64,000 bases of DNA from Rhizobium sp. RCAM05350 (GCA_024426085.1 CP087974.1:930001-994000), one strand, 5' to 3'. Counted from the first letter of the stretch, positions 46,157 through 58,067 are shown. Notes: generated by a model not told the origin, from the letters alone. Made by a program: numbers and translations.

Positions 46157-46515
46157 CGGTTTTCCCTGTGGTGTATTCAAAATCCGCCCGTAGACAGGCA
46201 CATGATAGTCGAGCGGAACCCCATACAACACCGTTCGGTCGTCTAAGCCGCAACCTCGAAACAAGGGCTCGAAAGCATCGCTTTCCGCCCTCTTTCAGCA
46301 AGTTCGGACTACACTTCAAAGACGATAACGCATTTATCTTTAATTGCAATACACACGTAATCTCTTATAGGTTGTATCGCGTTGTGGTGGCTTATTTTAG
46401 GTCCGGCACTTGACCGCAGACGAATCCCTGTCCATGTCGGGGCATCAATATTTCCCGATGTGCCGCCCCTCCCCGGCCTGGCACAGCTTTGAACGGTTGC
46501 TTTGAGAATATGACC
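46157..46515. other. Intergenic region upstream of topA
   Basis: About 360 bases between divergent genes. AT-rich around 46310-46380, where promoters may lie. I see no gene, repeat or hairpin worth naming. Confidence 0.5.
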
Positions 46516-49216
46516 ATGAATGTCGTCGTCGTGGAATCGCCTTCAAAGGCGAAGACCATCAACAAGTATCTGGGTCCCGGTTACAAGGTTCTCGCCTCCT
46601 TCGGTCACGTCCACGATTTGCCGGCCAAGGACGGCTCGGTGCTTCCGGATGACGACTTTGCCATGCTCTGGGAAGTGGACACGGCGTCCGCAAAGCGCAT
46701 GAAAGACATCGGCGATGCCTTGAAAACGTCCGACGGCCTCATTCTCGCAACCGACCCGGATCGTGAGGGAGAAGCGATTTCCTGGCACGTGCTCGATCTG
46801 CTCAGGAAGAAGAAGCTGATCGGCGACAAGCCCGTCCAGCGCGTCGTCTTCAACGCCATCACCAAGAAGGCCGTGCTAGATGCGATGGCCAATCCGCGCG
46901 ACATCGATGTGCCGCTGGTTGATGCCTATCTGGCGCGCCGGGCGCTCGACTATCTCGTCGGCTTCAACCTGTCGCCGGTGCTGTGGCGCAAGCTGCCGGG
47001 CGCCCGTTCGGCCGGCCGCGTGCAATCGGTCACGCTGCGTCTCGTCTGCGACCGCGAAGCCGAAATCGAACGCTTCGTTTCCGAAGAATACTGGAACCTC
47101 TCGGCGCTCCTCAAGACGCCGCGTGGCGACGAATTCGAAGCCCGGCTGGTCTCCACCGGCGGCAACCGCCTGCCTCCGCGCGGCGTGACCAATGGCGAAG
47201 ACGCCGGCAAGCTGAAGGCTTTGCTCGATGGTGCCGCCTATACGGTCGACAGCATCGAAGCCAAGCCGGTGAAGCGCAATCCGTCGCCGCCCTTCACGAC
47301 CTCGACGCTGCAGCAGGCCGCCTCTTCCAAGCTCGGCTTTTCGGCGTCGCGCACCATGCAGGTCGCGCAGAAGCTCTATGAAGGTATTGATCTCGGCGGA
47401 GAAACCGTCGGTCTCATCACCTATATGCGTACCGACGGCGTGCAGATGGCAGGCGAAGCGATCGACGCTGCCCGCAGCGCCATCGGCGACCAGTTCGGCA
47501 GCCGTTATGTCCCGGACAAGGCCCGCATCTACTCGACCAAGGCGAAGAACGCCCAGGAAGCGCACGAGGCGATCCGCCCGACTGACTTCACCCGCATTCC
47601 CTGATCATGTCCGCAAATTTCTCGATGCCGACCAGCTGCGTCTCTACGATCTGATCTGGAAACGCGGCATCGCCAGCCAGATGGCCTCGGCCGAAATCGA
47701 GCGCACCACCGCCGAGATCACCGCCGACAACAAGGGCGAAAAGGCCGGCCTGCGGGCTGTCGGCTCGGTCATTCGCTTCGACGGCTTCATCGCCGCCTAT
47801 ACCGACGCCAAGGAAGACGGTGAGCAGAGCGACGGCGATGATGAAGATGGCCGCCTCCCCGAGATCAATGCGCGCGAAAACCTCGCAAAGCAGAAGATCA
47901 ATTCGACCCAGCATTTTACCGAGCCACCGCCGCGCTACTCGGAAGCATCCCTGATCAAGAAGATGGAAGAGCTCGGCATCGGCCGGCCATCCACCTACGC
48001 GGCGACCGTCACGACGCTGCTCGATCGAGAATATATCATCAACGACAAACGCAAGCTGGTCCCTGAAGCCAAGGGCCGGCTGGTCACGGCGTTCCTCGAA
48101 AGCTTCTTTGCGCGGTACGTCGAATATGATTTCACGGCATCGCTGGAAGAAAAGCTCGACCAGATTTCGGCCGGCGAACTAAACTGGAAGGACGTTCTTC
48201 GCGATTTCTGGAAGGACTTCTTCGCCCAGATCGAAGAAACCAAGGAACTGCGCGTTACCAACGTGCTCGACGCGCTAAACGAAGAGCTGGCGCCGCTGGT
48301 CTTCCCGAAGCGCGAGGACGGCAGCGATCCGCGGATCTGCCAGGTCTGCGGCACCGGCAAACTGTCGCTGAAGCTCGGCAAATACGGCGCCTTCGTCGGC
48401 TGCTCGAATTATCCGGAGTGCAACTTCACCCGCCAGCTGTCGTCCGACAGCAATGGTGGCGGCGAGGCGTCCGTTTCCAACGAGCCGCTGGCGCTCGGCA
48501 AGGATCCCCATACGAGTGAGGAAATCACCCTGCGCTCCGGCCGTTTCGGACCCTATGTCCAGCGCGGCGATGGCAAGGAAGCCAAGCGCTCGAGCCTGCC
48601 CAAGGGCTGGACGCCGGCGACCGTCGATCATGAGAAGGCGCTTGCCCTCCTGTCGCTGCCGCGCGATATCGGCGCACACCCGGAAACCGGCAAGATGATC
48701 TCGTCCGGCCTTGGCCGCTATGGGCCGTTCATCCTGCATGACGGCAAATATGCCAATGTCGAAAGCATCGAGGACGTGTTTTCCATCGGCCTCAACCGTG
48801 CGGTCTCCGTTCTTGCCGACAAGCAGGCGAAGGGACCAGGCGGACGCGGCGCGTCGGCCGCTCCGTTGAAGGAAATCGGCGACCATCCGGATGGCGGCCC
48901 GATTACCGTCAAGGATGGCAAGTATGGTCCCTATGTCAACTGGGGCAAGGTCAACGCGACACTGCCGAAGGGCAAGGATCCCGTATCGGTGACGATCGAG
49001 GACGCCCTCATGCTGATCGCCGAGCGCATTGCCAAGGGCGGCATCAAGCCGGCCAAGGGTAAGGCGACCAAGGCCGCCAAGCCGAAGGCTGCGGCGAAGG
49101 CCGACGCGACAGGAACGAAATCGGCAAAGCCGAAAGCGGCTGCGAAACCGAAGGCTGCGGCCAAACCCAAAGCTGCCGCCAAGCCCAAGACAGCAGCAAA
49201 AGCCAAGAAGGCCTGA
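46516..49216 (+). CDS. topA: DNA topoisomerase I (frame break)
   Basis: Type IA topoisomerase that relaxes negative supercoils. About 900 residues. The TOPRIM domain opens MNVVVVESPSKAKTINKYLG and has LATDPDREGEAISWHVLDL; the active-site Tyr is in GLITYMRTDGVQMAGEA. One surplus base near 47602 splits the gene after DFTRIP. C-terminal zinc-type repeats follow (RICQVCGTGKLSLKLGKYGA, FVGCSNYPECNFTRQL, then repeated GRYGPFILHDGKY and KYGPYVNWGKV). The tail is a Lys/Ala/Pro repeat (AAAKPK units). Confidence 0.96.
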
Positions 49217-49221
49217 ACACC

Positions 49222-51595
49222 GTGACCAGAACTCCACGCGATCGACCTGAACGGCCCGGTAAACCCGCAGTCCGGATCGGACGCGGCGGCAAGAAGGCCA
49301 TCATGCCGGCAGACGACACCGTGATTATTCATGGTGCCGTACTGCCGCAGGACATACTGATGCGCTTCATCTCGGAAAATCCGGACAAGGCGTCGAAGCC
49401 GAAATCTACAAGGCTTTTGGCCTGAAGGGTGAAACCCGCATCGAGCTGAAGGCGCTGCTGCGCGAAATGGAGCAGGACGGGCTTCTGGAAAAGAAGCGCA
49501 ATTCGCTGGTACGTCCCGGCGCCCTGCCCCCGTCACCGTTCTCGACATCACCACCCGCGACAAGGATGGCGAACTGATCGGCCGCCCAGCCGAATGGCCG
49601 GATGATGCGGGCGTCGCGCCCGCCGTGTCGATCCGCCAGTCAAGTGTCGGCCAGTCCAAGGGCAAGATGCCCGTCGGCGGCATTGGCGACCGGGTATTGG
49701 CCAAGATCTTCCCGGCCAAGGATCGCGGCGGCCCGGCCTATACTGCACGCATCATCAAGGTGCTCGACCGCAAGCGCAACAACAACGCAGCCCTCGGCGT
49801 CTTCCGGGAAATGCCGGATGGTGGCGGCCGGATCATGCCGATCGAGAAGCGCGGTGAAGAAATGCAGGTCGATGCCGAGCATCAGGGACCGGCCAAGGAC
49901 GGAGATCTGGTCGAGGTGGAAATCGTCCGCTCCGGCCGCTTCGGCCTGCCGCGCGCCGCAGTGAAGAATGTCATCGGCTCGGTCGCCACCGAAAAGGCGA
50001 TCTCGATGATCGCCATCCATGCCCATGGCATTCCCTACATCTTCCCCGACAGTGTCATCAAGGAAGCGGACGCCGCCGGTCCCGCCACCATGTCTCATCG
50101 CGAGGACTGGCGCTCGCTGCCGCTGATCACCATCGACCCGGCCGACGCCAAGGACCATGACGACGCCGTTCACGCCGAGCCCGATCCGTCGCCCGATAAC
50201 GAAGGCGGCGTCATCGTCACGGTGGCGATCGCCGATGTCTCCTGGTATGTCCGGCCGAAATCGGCGCTCGACCAGGAAGCAGCCAAGCGCGGCAACTCCG
50301 TCTATTTCCCCGACCGCGTCGTGCCGATGCTGCCGGAGCGGATTTCCAACGAACTCTGCTCGCTGAAACAGGGCGTCGACCGGCCGGCTCTGGCTGTGCG
50401 CATGCGGTTTTCGAAGGAAGGCCGCAAGGCAGGCCACACGTTTCATCGCATCATGATGAAGAGTGCCGCCAAGCTCTCCTACAATCAGGCACAGGCGGCA
50501 ATCGACGGTAATCCGGACGATCAGACCGGACCGCTTCTGGAGCCGATCCTGAAGCCGCTGTGGAACGCCTATGCGATCCTCACACGTGGCCGCGAGCGGC
50601 GCCAGCCGCTCGAACTCAACATGCCCGAACGCAAGATCGTCCTCAAAGCCGACGGCACCGTCGACCGGGTCTTCGTGCCGGACCGTCTCGACGCCCACAA
50701 GCTGATCGAGGAAATGATGATCCAGGCCAACGTGGCTGCCGCAGAAACGCTGGAGATCAAGCGCCAGCCGCTGGTCTACCGTGTCCACGATGCGCCGTCG
50801 CTGGCCAAGCAGGAAACCCTGCGCGAGTTTCTGGCAACGCTCGACCTGTCGCTGGTCAAGGGCGGCAACCTGCGTTCCAACCATTTCAACGGCATTCTGT
50901 CGAAGGCCGTGGACCAGCCGTAATGAGACCATGGTCAACGAGATGGTGTTGCGCTCACAGAGCCAGGCGATCTATAGCCCGGAAAATATCGGCCATTTCG
51001 GCCTCAACCTGATGAAATATGCGCATTTCACCTCGCCGATCCGCCGCTACGCCGACCTGATCGTGCATCGTGCGCTGGTGGGCACGCTTGGGCTTGGCGA
51101 AGGCGGCATCACGCCGACCGAGGAAGCAGCGCTCAACGATATCGCGGCGGAAATTTCCACCTTCGAGCGGCGGGCGATGGCCGCCGAGCGCGATACCGTC
51201 GACCGGCTGATCGCCCATCACCTTAGCGGCCGCGTGAACGAGGAATTCGACGGACGCATATCAGGTGTGACCAAGGCGGGACTATTTGTCACCCTTCCGG
51301 ACTATGGCGCCGACGGGTTCGTGCCTATATCTACGCTGGGACGCGATTATTTTATCTATGACGAGGCCCATCAGGCCCTTTCCGGCGAAAAACCGGACTT
51401 GGTTATCGTCTTGGCGATCGGATCCGCGTCAAACTGGTGGAAGCCGTGCCGCTTGCCGGTGCGCTCCGCTTCGAGATGATCAGCGAAGGACGCAAGATGC
51501 CGACGGCAACGCGCTCCTTCCACAAGTCCGGCCGCCGGGATCGCAGCGGCGCTCGCAAGATGCCGGGAACGCGACCACCGCGCGGCAAGCGATAG
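49222..51595 (+). CDS. rnr: Ribonuclease R (frame breaks)
   Basis: 3'-5' exoribonuclease that degrades structured RNA. About 790 residues. The catalytic RNB domain has LITIDPADAKDHDDAVHAE (metal-binding Asp residues), AIADVSWYVRPKSALDQEA, VVPMLPERISNELCSLKQG and YAHFTSPIRRYADLIVHRAL. The C-terminal S1 domain has DGRISGVTKAGLFVTLPDYG, and the basic tail ends MPGTRPPRGKR. Frame breaks near 49395, 49525, 50925 and 51410. The GTG at 49222 lies five bases after topA, so the two are co-transcribed. Confidence 0.94.
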
Positions 51596-51641
51596 AGGAT
51601 GTGAGGACTTTGCCTCGCGTCCACAGATTGAGGATATGGAC

Positions 51642-52103
51642 ATGCAGGCAACTGGCAGCACTCCGGACACCGTCCGCTTCGAGCAGACAAGCGAAACCGA
51701 TCGTCCGGTTGGACGGTCGATCAGGCGTGGGCTTTTGAACAAGTGCCCGGCCTGCGGCAGCGGCAAGCTGTTCGGCCGTTTCCTGAAGACCGTGCATGCC
51801 TGCTCGTCCTGCGGCGAGCAGCTCGACCAGCATCGCGCCGACGACTTTCCGCCCTATATTGTCGTGACCATCATGGGCCACATCGTACTTGGCGGCTTCA
51901 TGGCGACCGAAATGATCCTGCCGATGTCGAACTGGGGCCACTTGGCGATCTGGGTCCCGATCACCATCATCGGCTCACTCGCCATGATGCAGCCCGTCAA
52001 GGGCGGTGTCGTCGGCCTGCAATGGGCCTTGAAGATGCACGGCTTTGGCGGTCACGATGACGAACCGGCCGACGTCCTGCCGGTCACGGATCGGGCTGCG
52101 TGA
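51642..52103 (+). CDS. DUF983 membrane protein with zinc-ribbon start
   Basis: About 153 residues. A double CxxC zinc ribbon (NKCPACGSGKLFGRF and VHACSSCGEQLDQHRADDF) is followed by two helices (YIVVTIMGHIVLGGFMATEM, AIWVPITIIGSLAMMQPVKG). DUF983 proteins are found beside rnr and cytochrome oxidase genes; function unknown. The ATG at 51642 has GAGGA at good spacing; 51636 is an alternative. Confidence 0.9.
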   Translation: MQATGSTPDTVRFEQTSETDRPVGRSIRRGLLNKCPACGSGKLFGRFLKTVHACSSCGEQLDQHRADDFPPYIVVTIMGHIVLGGFMATEMILPMSNWGHLAIWVPITIIGSLAMMQPVKGGVVGLQWALKMHGFGGHDDEPADVLPVTDRAA

Positions 52104-52811
52104 CGGCCAGCAGTGACGGGCAGGTCAACAGCCCCTCCCTCGATATTGCCAAAACCCGCTCGCCGCGGCCTCGCGATGCCGCGTCGATCATGCTGCTCGA
52201 CCGCTCGCAGGGCTGCGTGCGCGTTCTTCTCGGCAGGCGACACAAGGCGCATGTCTTCATGCCGAACCTGCACGTCTTTCCGGGCGGACGCAGGGACCGG
52301 GACGACCACCAGATATCCTTCAGCGGCGACATCCAACCAGCCGTGCTGGAGCGCCTCAAAGCCGGCTACAAGCACGGCGCGTCCGAAAGCCGGCTGCGCG
52401 CCATCGCCCTTGCCGCCATCCGTGAGCTGCACGAAGAGGCGAGCATCTCCGTCGGCAGCAGAGACTGCGGAAACACTCTGCTACCTTTCCTTCCCGATCT
52501 GACAAACTTGCGCTATATGGCACGGGCGATTACGCCGCCGGGACATCCGCGCCGGTTCTGACACCCACTTCTTCGCCCTGTTTACGGACGAAGCGGGCGT
52601 CGATCCGGACGATATCCACGACAGCCGGGAGCTCGAAGATTTGAGATGGATTGACGTGAACGATGTCTCGGCCGTCCGGTTGCCGGACATTACCGAGATC
52701 ATCCTTGCGGATTTGAGGGCAAGCCTTCAATCCGATGCATCTCTACCCTTTGGGAGGCCGGTGCCGTTTTACTACACGCGTCATGGGCGATTTGTCCGCG
52801 ACCTCCTTTAA
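52100..52811 (+). CDS. NUDIX hydrolase (frame break)
   Basis: About 235 residues of the larger Nudix group. SIMLLDRSQGCVRVLLGRRH, MPNLHVFPGGRRDRDD and the Nudix helix LAAIRELHEEASISVG are visible; an insert separates the GG loop from the REL-HEE helix, as in RP2p-like members. One surplus T near 52559 breaks the frame before DTHFFALFTDEAGVDPDDIH. The GTG start overlaps the DUF983 stop. Substrate unknown. Confidence 0.87.
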
Positions 52812-52824
52812 GGAATTTCACTGC

Positions 52825-54011
52825 ATGTCACAGCCGCCGTCCGGCACGCCTGCGCCGGTTGAGGAAATTCACTGGCCATCGCTGATTGCCGCCATCGCCG
52901 CCATTACGGCCGTTGGCATCGCAATCGGGCTTGGCCTGCCGCTGCTCAGTATCATCATGGAAAAGCGCGGCATTTCCTCGACGATGATCGGCCTGAACTC
53001 GGCGATGGCAGGTCTTGCCTCGATGGCGGCTGCCACCGTCACGGCGAAGATCGCCCACAAATGCGGCGTCGCCAACACCATGCTGCTGGCCATTGTCTTT
53101 GCTGCAATCAGCGCGCTCGGCTTCTATTATATCGAAAACTTCTTGCTGTGGTTTCCGTTGCGTGTCGTCTTTCACGGCGCCATTACCGTGCTGTTCGTTC
53201 TCTCCGAGTTCTGGATCAACGCCACGGCACCGCCAAGTCGCCGTGGGCTCGTTCTCGGCATCTACGGCACCGTTCTGTCGCTCGGCTTCGCGGCCGGCCC
53301 CCTGCTCTTCTCCATCCTCGGCAGCGAGGGCATCCTGCCGTTTGCCTTCGGCGCCAGCGTCATCCTGCTGGCAGCCATACCTGATCTTCCTTGCCCGCAA
53401 TGAAAGCCCGGATCTCGACGAGAAGCCCGAACTGCATTTCATGCGCTACGTCTTCCTGGTGCCGACCGCCACCGCCGCCGTGTTCATTTTTGGTGCCGTC
53501 AGATCGGGTGGCCTGTCGCTGTTTCCGATCTACGGCACCCGCAGCGGCTTCACCAGATCGCAGGCAGCGCTGCTTTTGACCGTGATGGGCATCGGCAACG
53601 TGATTTTCCAGATTCCCGCTCGGCTTGCTGTCGGATCGCATGAAGGACCGGCGCAATCTTCTGGCCTTGATGACCGTCGTCGGGCTGATCGGCGCCCTCT
53701 GCCTGCCTCTGCTGCAAGGGAACTGGTGGTTGATGGCAATCGTGCTGCTGTTCTGGGGCGGAAGCGTCTCGGGCCTTTATACCGTAGGCCTCAGCCATCT
53801 CGGCTCGCGCCTGACCGGAGCCGATCTGGCGGCCGCCAATGCGGCCTTCATCTTCTCCTACGCGGTTGGAACGGTGGCCGGTCCGCAGGCCATCGGCGCG
53901 GCCATGGATATTTCCGGGAATGACGGTTTTGCCTGGGCAATCGCCGGATTCTTCGGGCTTTATGTGGTACTTTCCGTGGTCAGGATCGTTTTCAACCCAA
54001 AACGGACTTGA
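52825..54011 (+). CDS. MFS transporter (frame breaks)
   Basis: About 395 residues with 12 hydrophobic segments ([115 protein letters not shown]). The loop after helix 2 has TAKIAHKCG and the loop before helix 9 has SDRMKDRRN, the two halves' MFS A-motif positions. Frame breaks near 53385 and 53625. Substrate unknown. The ATG at 52825 has AAGGA upstream. Confidence 0.87.
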
Positions 54012-54105
54012 CTTTTCGGGCGCGATTTGTAGTTTCGCCCCAAGTTTGCCGGGACCCTTCCCTTGGAAGTCCGCGGCTTTGTTTTTTTATAAAGGCAGGA
54101 CGACC

Positions 54106-54273
54106 ATGGCGAAAGCTGCAAAAATCAAGATCAAGCTGCTGTCGACGGCCGACACAGGTACTTTCTACGTGACCTCGAAGAACAGCTGTACGAAGACGGA
54201 CAAGATGTCCTTCACGAAGTACGACCCGGTCGTACGCAAGCACGTTGAATTCAAGGAAACCAAGATCAAGTAA
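54106..54273 (+). CDS. rpmG: 50S ribosomal protein L33
   Basis: Complete 55-residue ribosomal protein, [20 protein letters not shown] to [11 protein letters not shown]. It lacks the four zinc cysteines (only NSCTK), so it is the zinc-independent form. It has its own terminator. Confidence 0.97.
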   Translation: MAKAAKIKIKLLSTADTGTFYVTSKNSCTKTDKMSFTKYDPVVRKHVEFKETKIK

Positions 54274-54298
54274 GATCTGGTTCCCCTTGTGGAATTAA

Positions 54299-54332
54299 GA
54301 AGGCGCCGGCTGAAAAGCCTGGCGCCTTTTTC
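54299..54332 (+). terminator. Terminator of rpmG
   Basis: A stem AAGGCGCC-GGCT / AGCC-TGGCGCCTT around a GAAA loop with TTTTT, 26 bases after the rpmG stop. Confidence 0.88.
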
Positions 54333-54403
54333 TTGTGCGATATCCGGTGAGGTCTGCCGGCCTTCGATGCGAAGTCGGCACGGCAGTAGGTCCAAAACAA
54401 AAA

Positions 54404-54436
54404 CGCCGCCCCCAGGACAGGGACGGCGTTTTAATG
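54404..54436 (-). terminator. Minus-strand terminator, possible end of a small RNA
   Basis: Read on the minus strand: AAACGCCG, a CCC/GGG inner pairing, then CGGCGTTTTTGTTTT. The strong stem and T tail point leftward although no minus-strand protein gene ends here. It may terminate a small RNA transcribed from about 54600 downward, or be a convergent partner of the rpmG terminator. Confidence 0.5.
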
Positions 54437-54996
54437 GGCGTCGACTGACCGCAACCGCGGCACGAGGAACCGCATTGGTTACAAATCAGCCGACAAACCC
54501 CACGACCCAGGAGATGCGGCGGACCTGACATCATGGGGTATTTGACGGGAGTTGCTTTCTCCCTTGCCTTTGAGAATTGACCGAAAATAAAAAAAATCAA
54601 TGCATTCTTAACCAAGGCGCAAGGCAACACGCGGGCATGGTTAATTTTACCATTGCCTTATATACAATCCAGCACTGAATTCCGCAGTAAGCCGATCCCC
54701 GAACGTTACCTTTTGTAAAGTAGTACTATTGTTTCACAAATTGGCAAATGGCAATGCGGAACCTCACTAGGCCGTCGATCATATGTAAATATTTGAATTT
54801 ATTATTATTATAAAAAACATTAGCGCGACAGATGCTTTTCCATCTGTGAGGCAAAGACCACCGCTTGCCTTCACTACCATCACACGATACTGGCCCCCGC
54901 AAGCACGCCGCCCGATTAACTTTGGCGCTCCGTGAACGGCGTTTCTTTTTCTTGTGGAAAACCCACCCAAGGGCTGAAATCGGAGCCAGACGCGGC
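54437..54996. other. Intergenic region between rpmG and pleD
   Basis: About 560 bases with no convincing protein gene. The stretch 54560-54830 is AT-rich. If the minus-strand terminator at 54404 serves a small RNA, its body and promoter lie here; I could not identify a clear promoter. Confidence 0.45.
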
Positions 54997-56362
54997 TCAG
55001 GCAGCCGCGGCAACCACCTGGTTGCGGCCGTTGTTCTTGGCCTGATACAGCGCCGTATCCGCACGTTTCAACAACGCTTCCGGCGTATCGCCTTCGGGGT
55101 TAAGCGTAGCGATACCAAGGGACGCGGTTATCGACAGAGGCGTATCGGAATTCGGCAGGGCAAAAGCCCGGTCTTCGACGATGGTGCGCAGGCGCTCGGC
55201 AATCGCTGCGGCCGCATCGGCGGGTGTGTCCGGCATCACGACGACAAACTCCTCGCCGCCAAACCGGCAGGCAAGGTCGGCGCCACGCACCGTCGAGCGG
55301 ACGCGATGAGCAAAATCACGCAGCACCTCGTCTCCGGCGTCATGACCATAGGTATCGTTGACGCTCTTGAAACGATCGATATCGGTGATGCAGATCGACA
55401 GCGGCCGGCCGCGCGAGGGCGCGATCGATCAGCAGTTTCAGATGATTGTCGAGATAGCGGCGATTGTGCAGCCCGGTCAGCCCATCGGTAACCGCCAGCT
55501 CGATGGTCTGCTTGACGCTGGCGCGCAGCCGGTCATTGCAATGCTTGCGGCGGATCTGCGTCAGGCTGCGGGCGACGAGTTCGTTTGGATCGACGGGCCG
55601 CATCAGATAGTCGGTCACGCCGAGATCGAGCGCGCGAACCACCATATCATCATGCCCCTGCTCGGCAATGATGAGAAGTGGAATATAGCGCGTGCGCTCC
55701 AGCGAGCGAAGCTGCGAGCAGAGCCTCAACGGATCGTAGTCGTCGAAATTCGAGTTGACGATGACCAGATCGAAGCTGTTTTCGGCTGCCTCGAACAAAG
55801 CCGCCTGCGGATCAGACATCGCCGTCACCTCGGCGACCGGCTTCAGCGCCCGGATGATGCGCTCCTGCGAACTACCCCTGCCATCGACAAGCAGGACGTT
55901 GCCGAACTCGTCCGGGCGGTCGGTGGCGCTAGATCTTGCAGGCCGACGTTGTGGGCCGTTTCTGCGCTGAAGGCGCAATTCGTCGCTGACATTCTTCAAA
56001 CGCACCAGGCTTTTGACGCGGGACATCAGCTGAAGGTCGTTGACAGGCTTGGTGAGGAAATCGTCGGCACCAGCCTTCAGGCCCCTTACACGGTCGGAGG
56101 GCTGATCGAGTGCCGTCACCATGACGACGGGAATATGCGCGGTGCGCGGGTTCGACTTCAAGCGTTCGCATACCTCGAACCCGTCAATACCCGGCATCAT
56201 GATGTCGAGCAGGATGAGATCGACCGGCTGCTTCTCGCAGATTGCCAAAGCCTCATAGCCGTCGGCTGCCGTCAAGACGTCAAAATACTCGGCCACAAGG
56301 CGTGCTTCGAGCAACTTGACGTTGGCCGGTATATCATCAACGACAAGGATCCGTGCAGTCAT
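54997..56362 (-). CDS. pleD: Diguanylate cyclase response regulator PleD (frame breaks)
   Basis: REC-REC-GGDEF protein that makes cyclic di-GMP when phosphorylated and controls cell polarity. About 455 residues. REC1 has the phospho-Asp in LILLDIMMPGIDGFEV and Lys in DFLTKPVNDL. The second REC is degenerate (FDLVIVNSNFDDYDPL). The GGDEF domain has VTDGLTGLHNRRYLDNHL and active site CRFGGEEFVVVMPDTP, with an RGAD inhibitory site five residues before it. Frame breaks near 55930 and 55410. It lies downstream of divK, as in Caulobacter and rhizobia. Confidence 0.95.
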
Positions 56363-56477
56363 GCAATCTTTCCTGCCAATGCGCGCCTGAAACAGAAAGC
56401 TGATTCAACTTTCAAATTCGCTTCATGCGCAAGAATATCGTTCAGGGGCATTCCTGTCAGAGGCCCCTGGCGCCGCA

Positions 56478-56848
56478 TCAGGCGTCGCCCAAATAAGTCT
56501 TGATCGTCTCAATAAATTTCGGCACCGAAATGGGTTTGGAAACATAGGCCCTGCAGCCCCCTGCCGGATGCGCTCTTCGTCACCCTTCATCGCGAACGCC
56601 GTGACGGCGATCACCGGGATGACATGCAATTCGTCGTCTTCCTTCAGCCACTTGGTCACCTCAAGCCCGGAAACCTCCGGAAGCTGGATGTCCATCAAGA
56701 TCAGGTCTGGCCGATGTTTTCTAGCAAGATCAAGGGCTTCCATACCGTTGCGGGTCTGGATGGTCGTGTACCCGGATGCCTCGATCAGGTCACGAAAGAG
56801 CTTCATATTCAGCTCATTGTCTTCAACAATCATCACCTGTTTGGGCAT
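56478..56848 (-). CDS. divK: Single-domain response regulator DivK (frame break)
   Basis: Essential cell-cycle receiver protein working with DivJ, PleC and DivL. About 122 residues: [20 protein letters not shown], phospho-Asp in [36 protein letters not shown], then, after a frame break near 56548, [20 protein letters not shown]. The ATG at 56848 is the family start. Divergent from the DUF3572 gene. Confidence 0.95.
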
Positions 56849-57006
56849 TTCGGTCCCTTGATTTGCGGCTCCGGCTTGCATGCCCGTCGCATCGCTATAA
56901 GTTGCGGCACGGCTGGGCTCAGTGTCCGGAAGCCTGAAGTTAAAGCGATTTGGTTGAAAAACAGGTAATATTCAGTAAAAAAATTACCTGAATGCGATAA
57001 GGACGA

Positions 57007-57285
57007 ATGTGCGTGACCCCATCCGAAGAAACAGCGATTGCCATCCTCGGCTGGCTTGCAAACGAGCCGGAACTGCTCGGACGTTTCCTGGCATTGACCG
57101 GCACGGATCCGTCGTCTCTGCGCCATGCCGCAGCCGATCCCGGCTTCCTTGCCGGCGTCGTCGATTTCCTGATGGGCCATGAGCCTACCCTGCTTGCCTT
57201 CTGCGAGGCGACCGGCACCCGGCCCGAAGATGTGGTTCGGGCGCATGCCATGCTGTCGGGACCCGACAATCCCGGGGATTTTTGA
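57007..57285 (+). CDS. DUF3572 protein
   Basis: A 92-residue protein (SEETAIAILGWLANEPELLG, RFLALTGTDPSSLRHAAADP, VVDFLMGHEPTLLAFCEATG, PEDVVRAHAMLSGPDNPGDF), a small helical family of alphaproteobacteria always near divK. Function unknown. The ATG is at 57007; a GTG at 57013 is also possible. Confidence 0.9.
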   Translation: MCVTPSEETAIAILGWLANEPELLGRFLALTGTDPSSLRHAAADPGFLAGVVDFLMGHEPTLLAFCEATGTRPEDVVRAHAMLSGPDNPGDF

Positions 57286-58067
57286 CGGTGCCGGATGAAC
57301 TCGATCTCAACCATATTCGGCTCACGGACCGGCCGCTGATCGTCTGCGATATCGATGAGGTCGTTCTCGAATTTCTGACGCCGTTCCGCAACTTCCTGCG
57401 CTCGTCCGGCCGCGATCTGCTGCCACGCTCCTTCCGCCTTCACGGCAACGTCGTTGAGCTGGACAGTGGCATTCCTGTCGAGAATGCGATGACAAGCGAG
57501 TTGCTGGAGACATTCTTCCGGCTGCAGGACCAGTGGCAGACGCCGGCCGATCTCGCCGTCGACACCTTGGCCGGGCTTTCCACCGATGCGGATATCATCT
57601 TCCTCACCGCCATGCCGCCACGCTATACCGGCGTGCGCCGGTCGCTGCTCGACCGCCATGGCCTGAGCTACCCCCTGCTTGCCAGCGAAGAGCCGAAGGG
57701 GCCGATCATCAAGCGGCTGCATGATGCCCGGGATGTGCCGCTGGTCTTCATCGACGACATCCTGCGCAACCTGCAGTCCGTTCACAGCCACGCACCGGAT
57801 TGCCTGCTGATCAACCTGATGGCCAATGCAGAATTCCGCGCCATGGCGCCGGATCCGGGCGACGGCATCGCCAAGGCTGACAGCTGGACGGATGTTGCTG
57901 CGATCATTCGGGCGCATCTTTGCGCTGAGCGCCGACCGGCAAACCCATGCTGGACAAAAAAATCGCTCAAGCTCACCTTTCCTGGGAAGGTCATCAAGAT
58001 CGCCTTTCCATGCCTTGAGACTCGTCAGTTTAGGGCGTATCGTGAAAATGTTCAACTTTTGTTCTGA
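57282..58067 (+). CDS. HAD-like hydrolase, C-terminus uncertain
   Basis: HAD-type motif I is PLIVCDIDEVVLEFLTPFRN, motif II IIFLTAMPPRYTGVRRSLLD, the Lys region EPKGPIIKRL and motif III VPLVFIDDILRNLQS. About 205 residues are reliable. After ADSWTDVAAIIRAHL the translation looks frame-shifted, and as written it would run through the LexA box of dinB; the real stop is probably near 57930-58020. The start overlaps the DUF3572 stop. Substrate unknown. Confidence 0.75.
   Translation: MTVPDELDLNHIRLTDRPLIVCDIDEVVLEFLTPFRNFLRSSGRDLLPRSFRLHGNVVELDSGIPVENAMTSELLETFFRLQDQWQTPADLAVDTLAGLSTDADIIFLTAMPPRYTGVRRSLLDRHGLSYPLLASEEPKGPIIKRLHDARDVPLVFIDDILRNLQSVHSHAPDCLLINLMANAEFRAMAPDPGDGIAKADSWTDVAAIIRAHLCAERRPANPCWTKKSLKLTFPGKVIKIAFPCLETRQFRAYRENVQLLF
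58050..58064 (+). promoter_or_regulatory. LexA (SOS) box of dinB
   Basis: GTTC-AACTTTT-GTTC, a perfect GTTC-N7-GTTC direct repeat, the known alphaproteobacterial LexA operator. It ends six bases before the dinB start codon, so LexA would block transcription or its initiation there. Confidence 0.85.

Noticed and set aside
55358-56503. A 381-codon open frame opposite pleD
   Set aside because: pleD domains and active-site motifs are clear on the minus strand.
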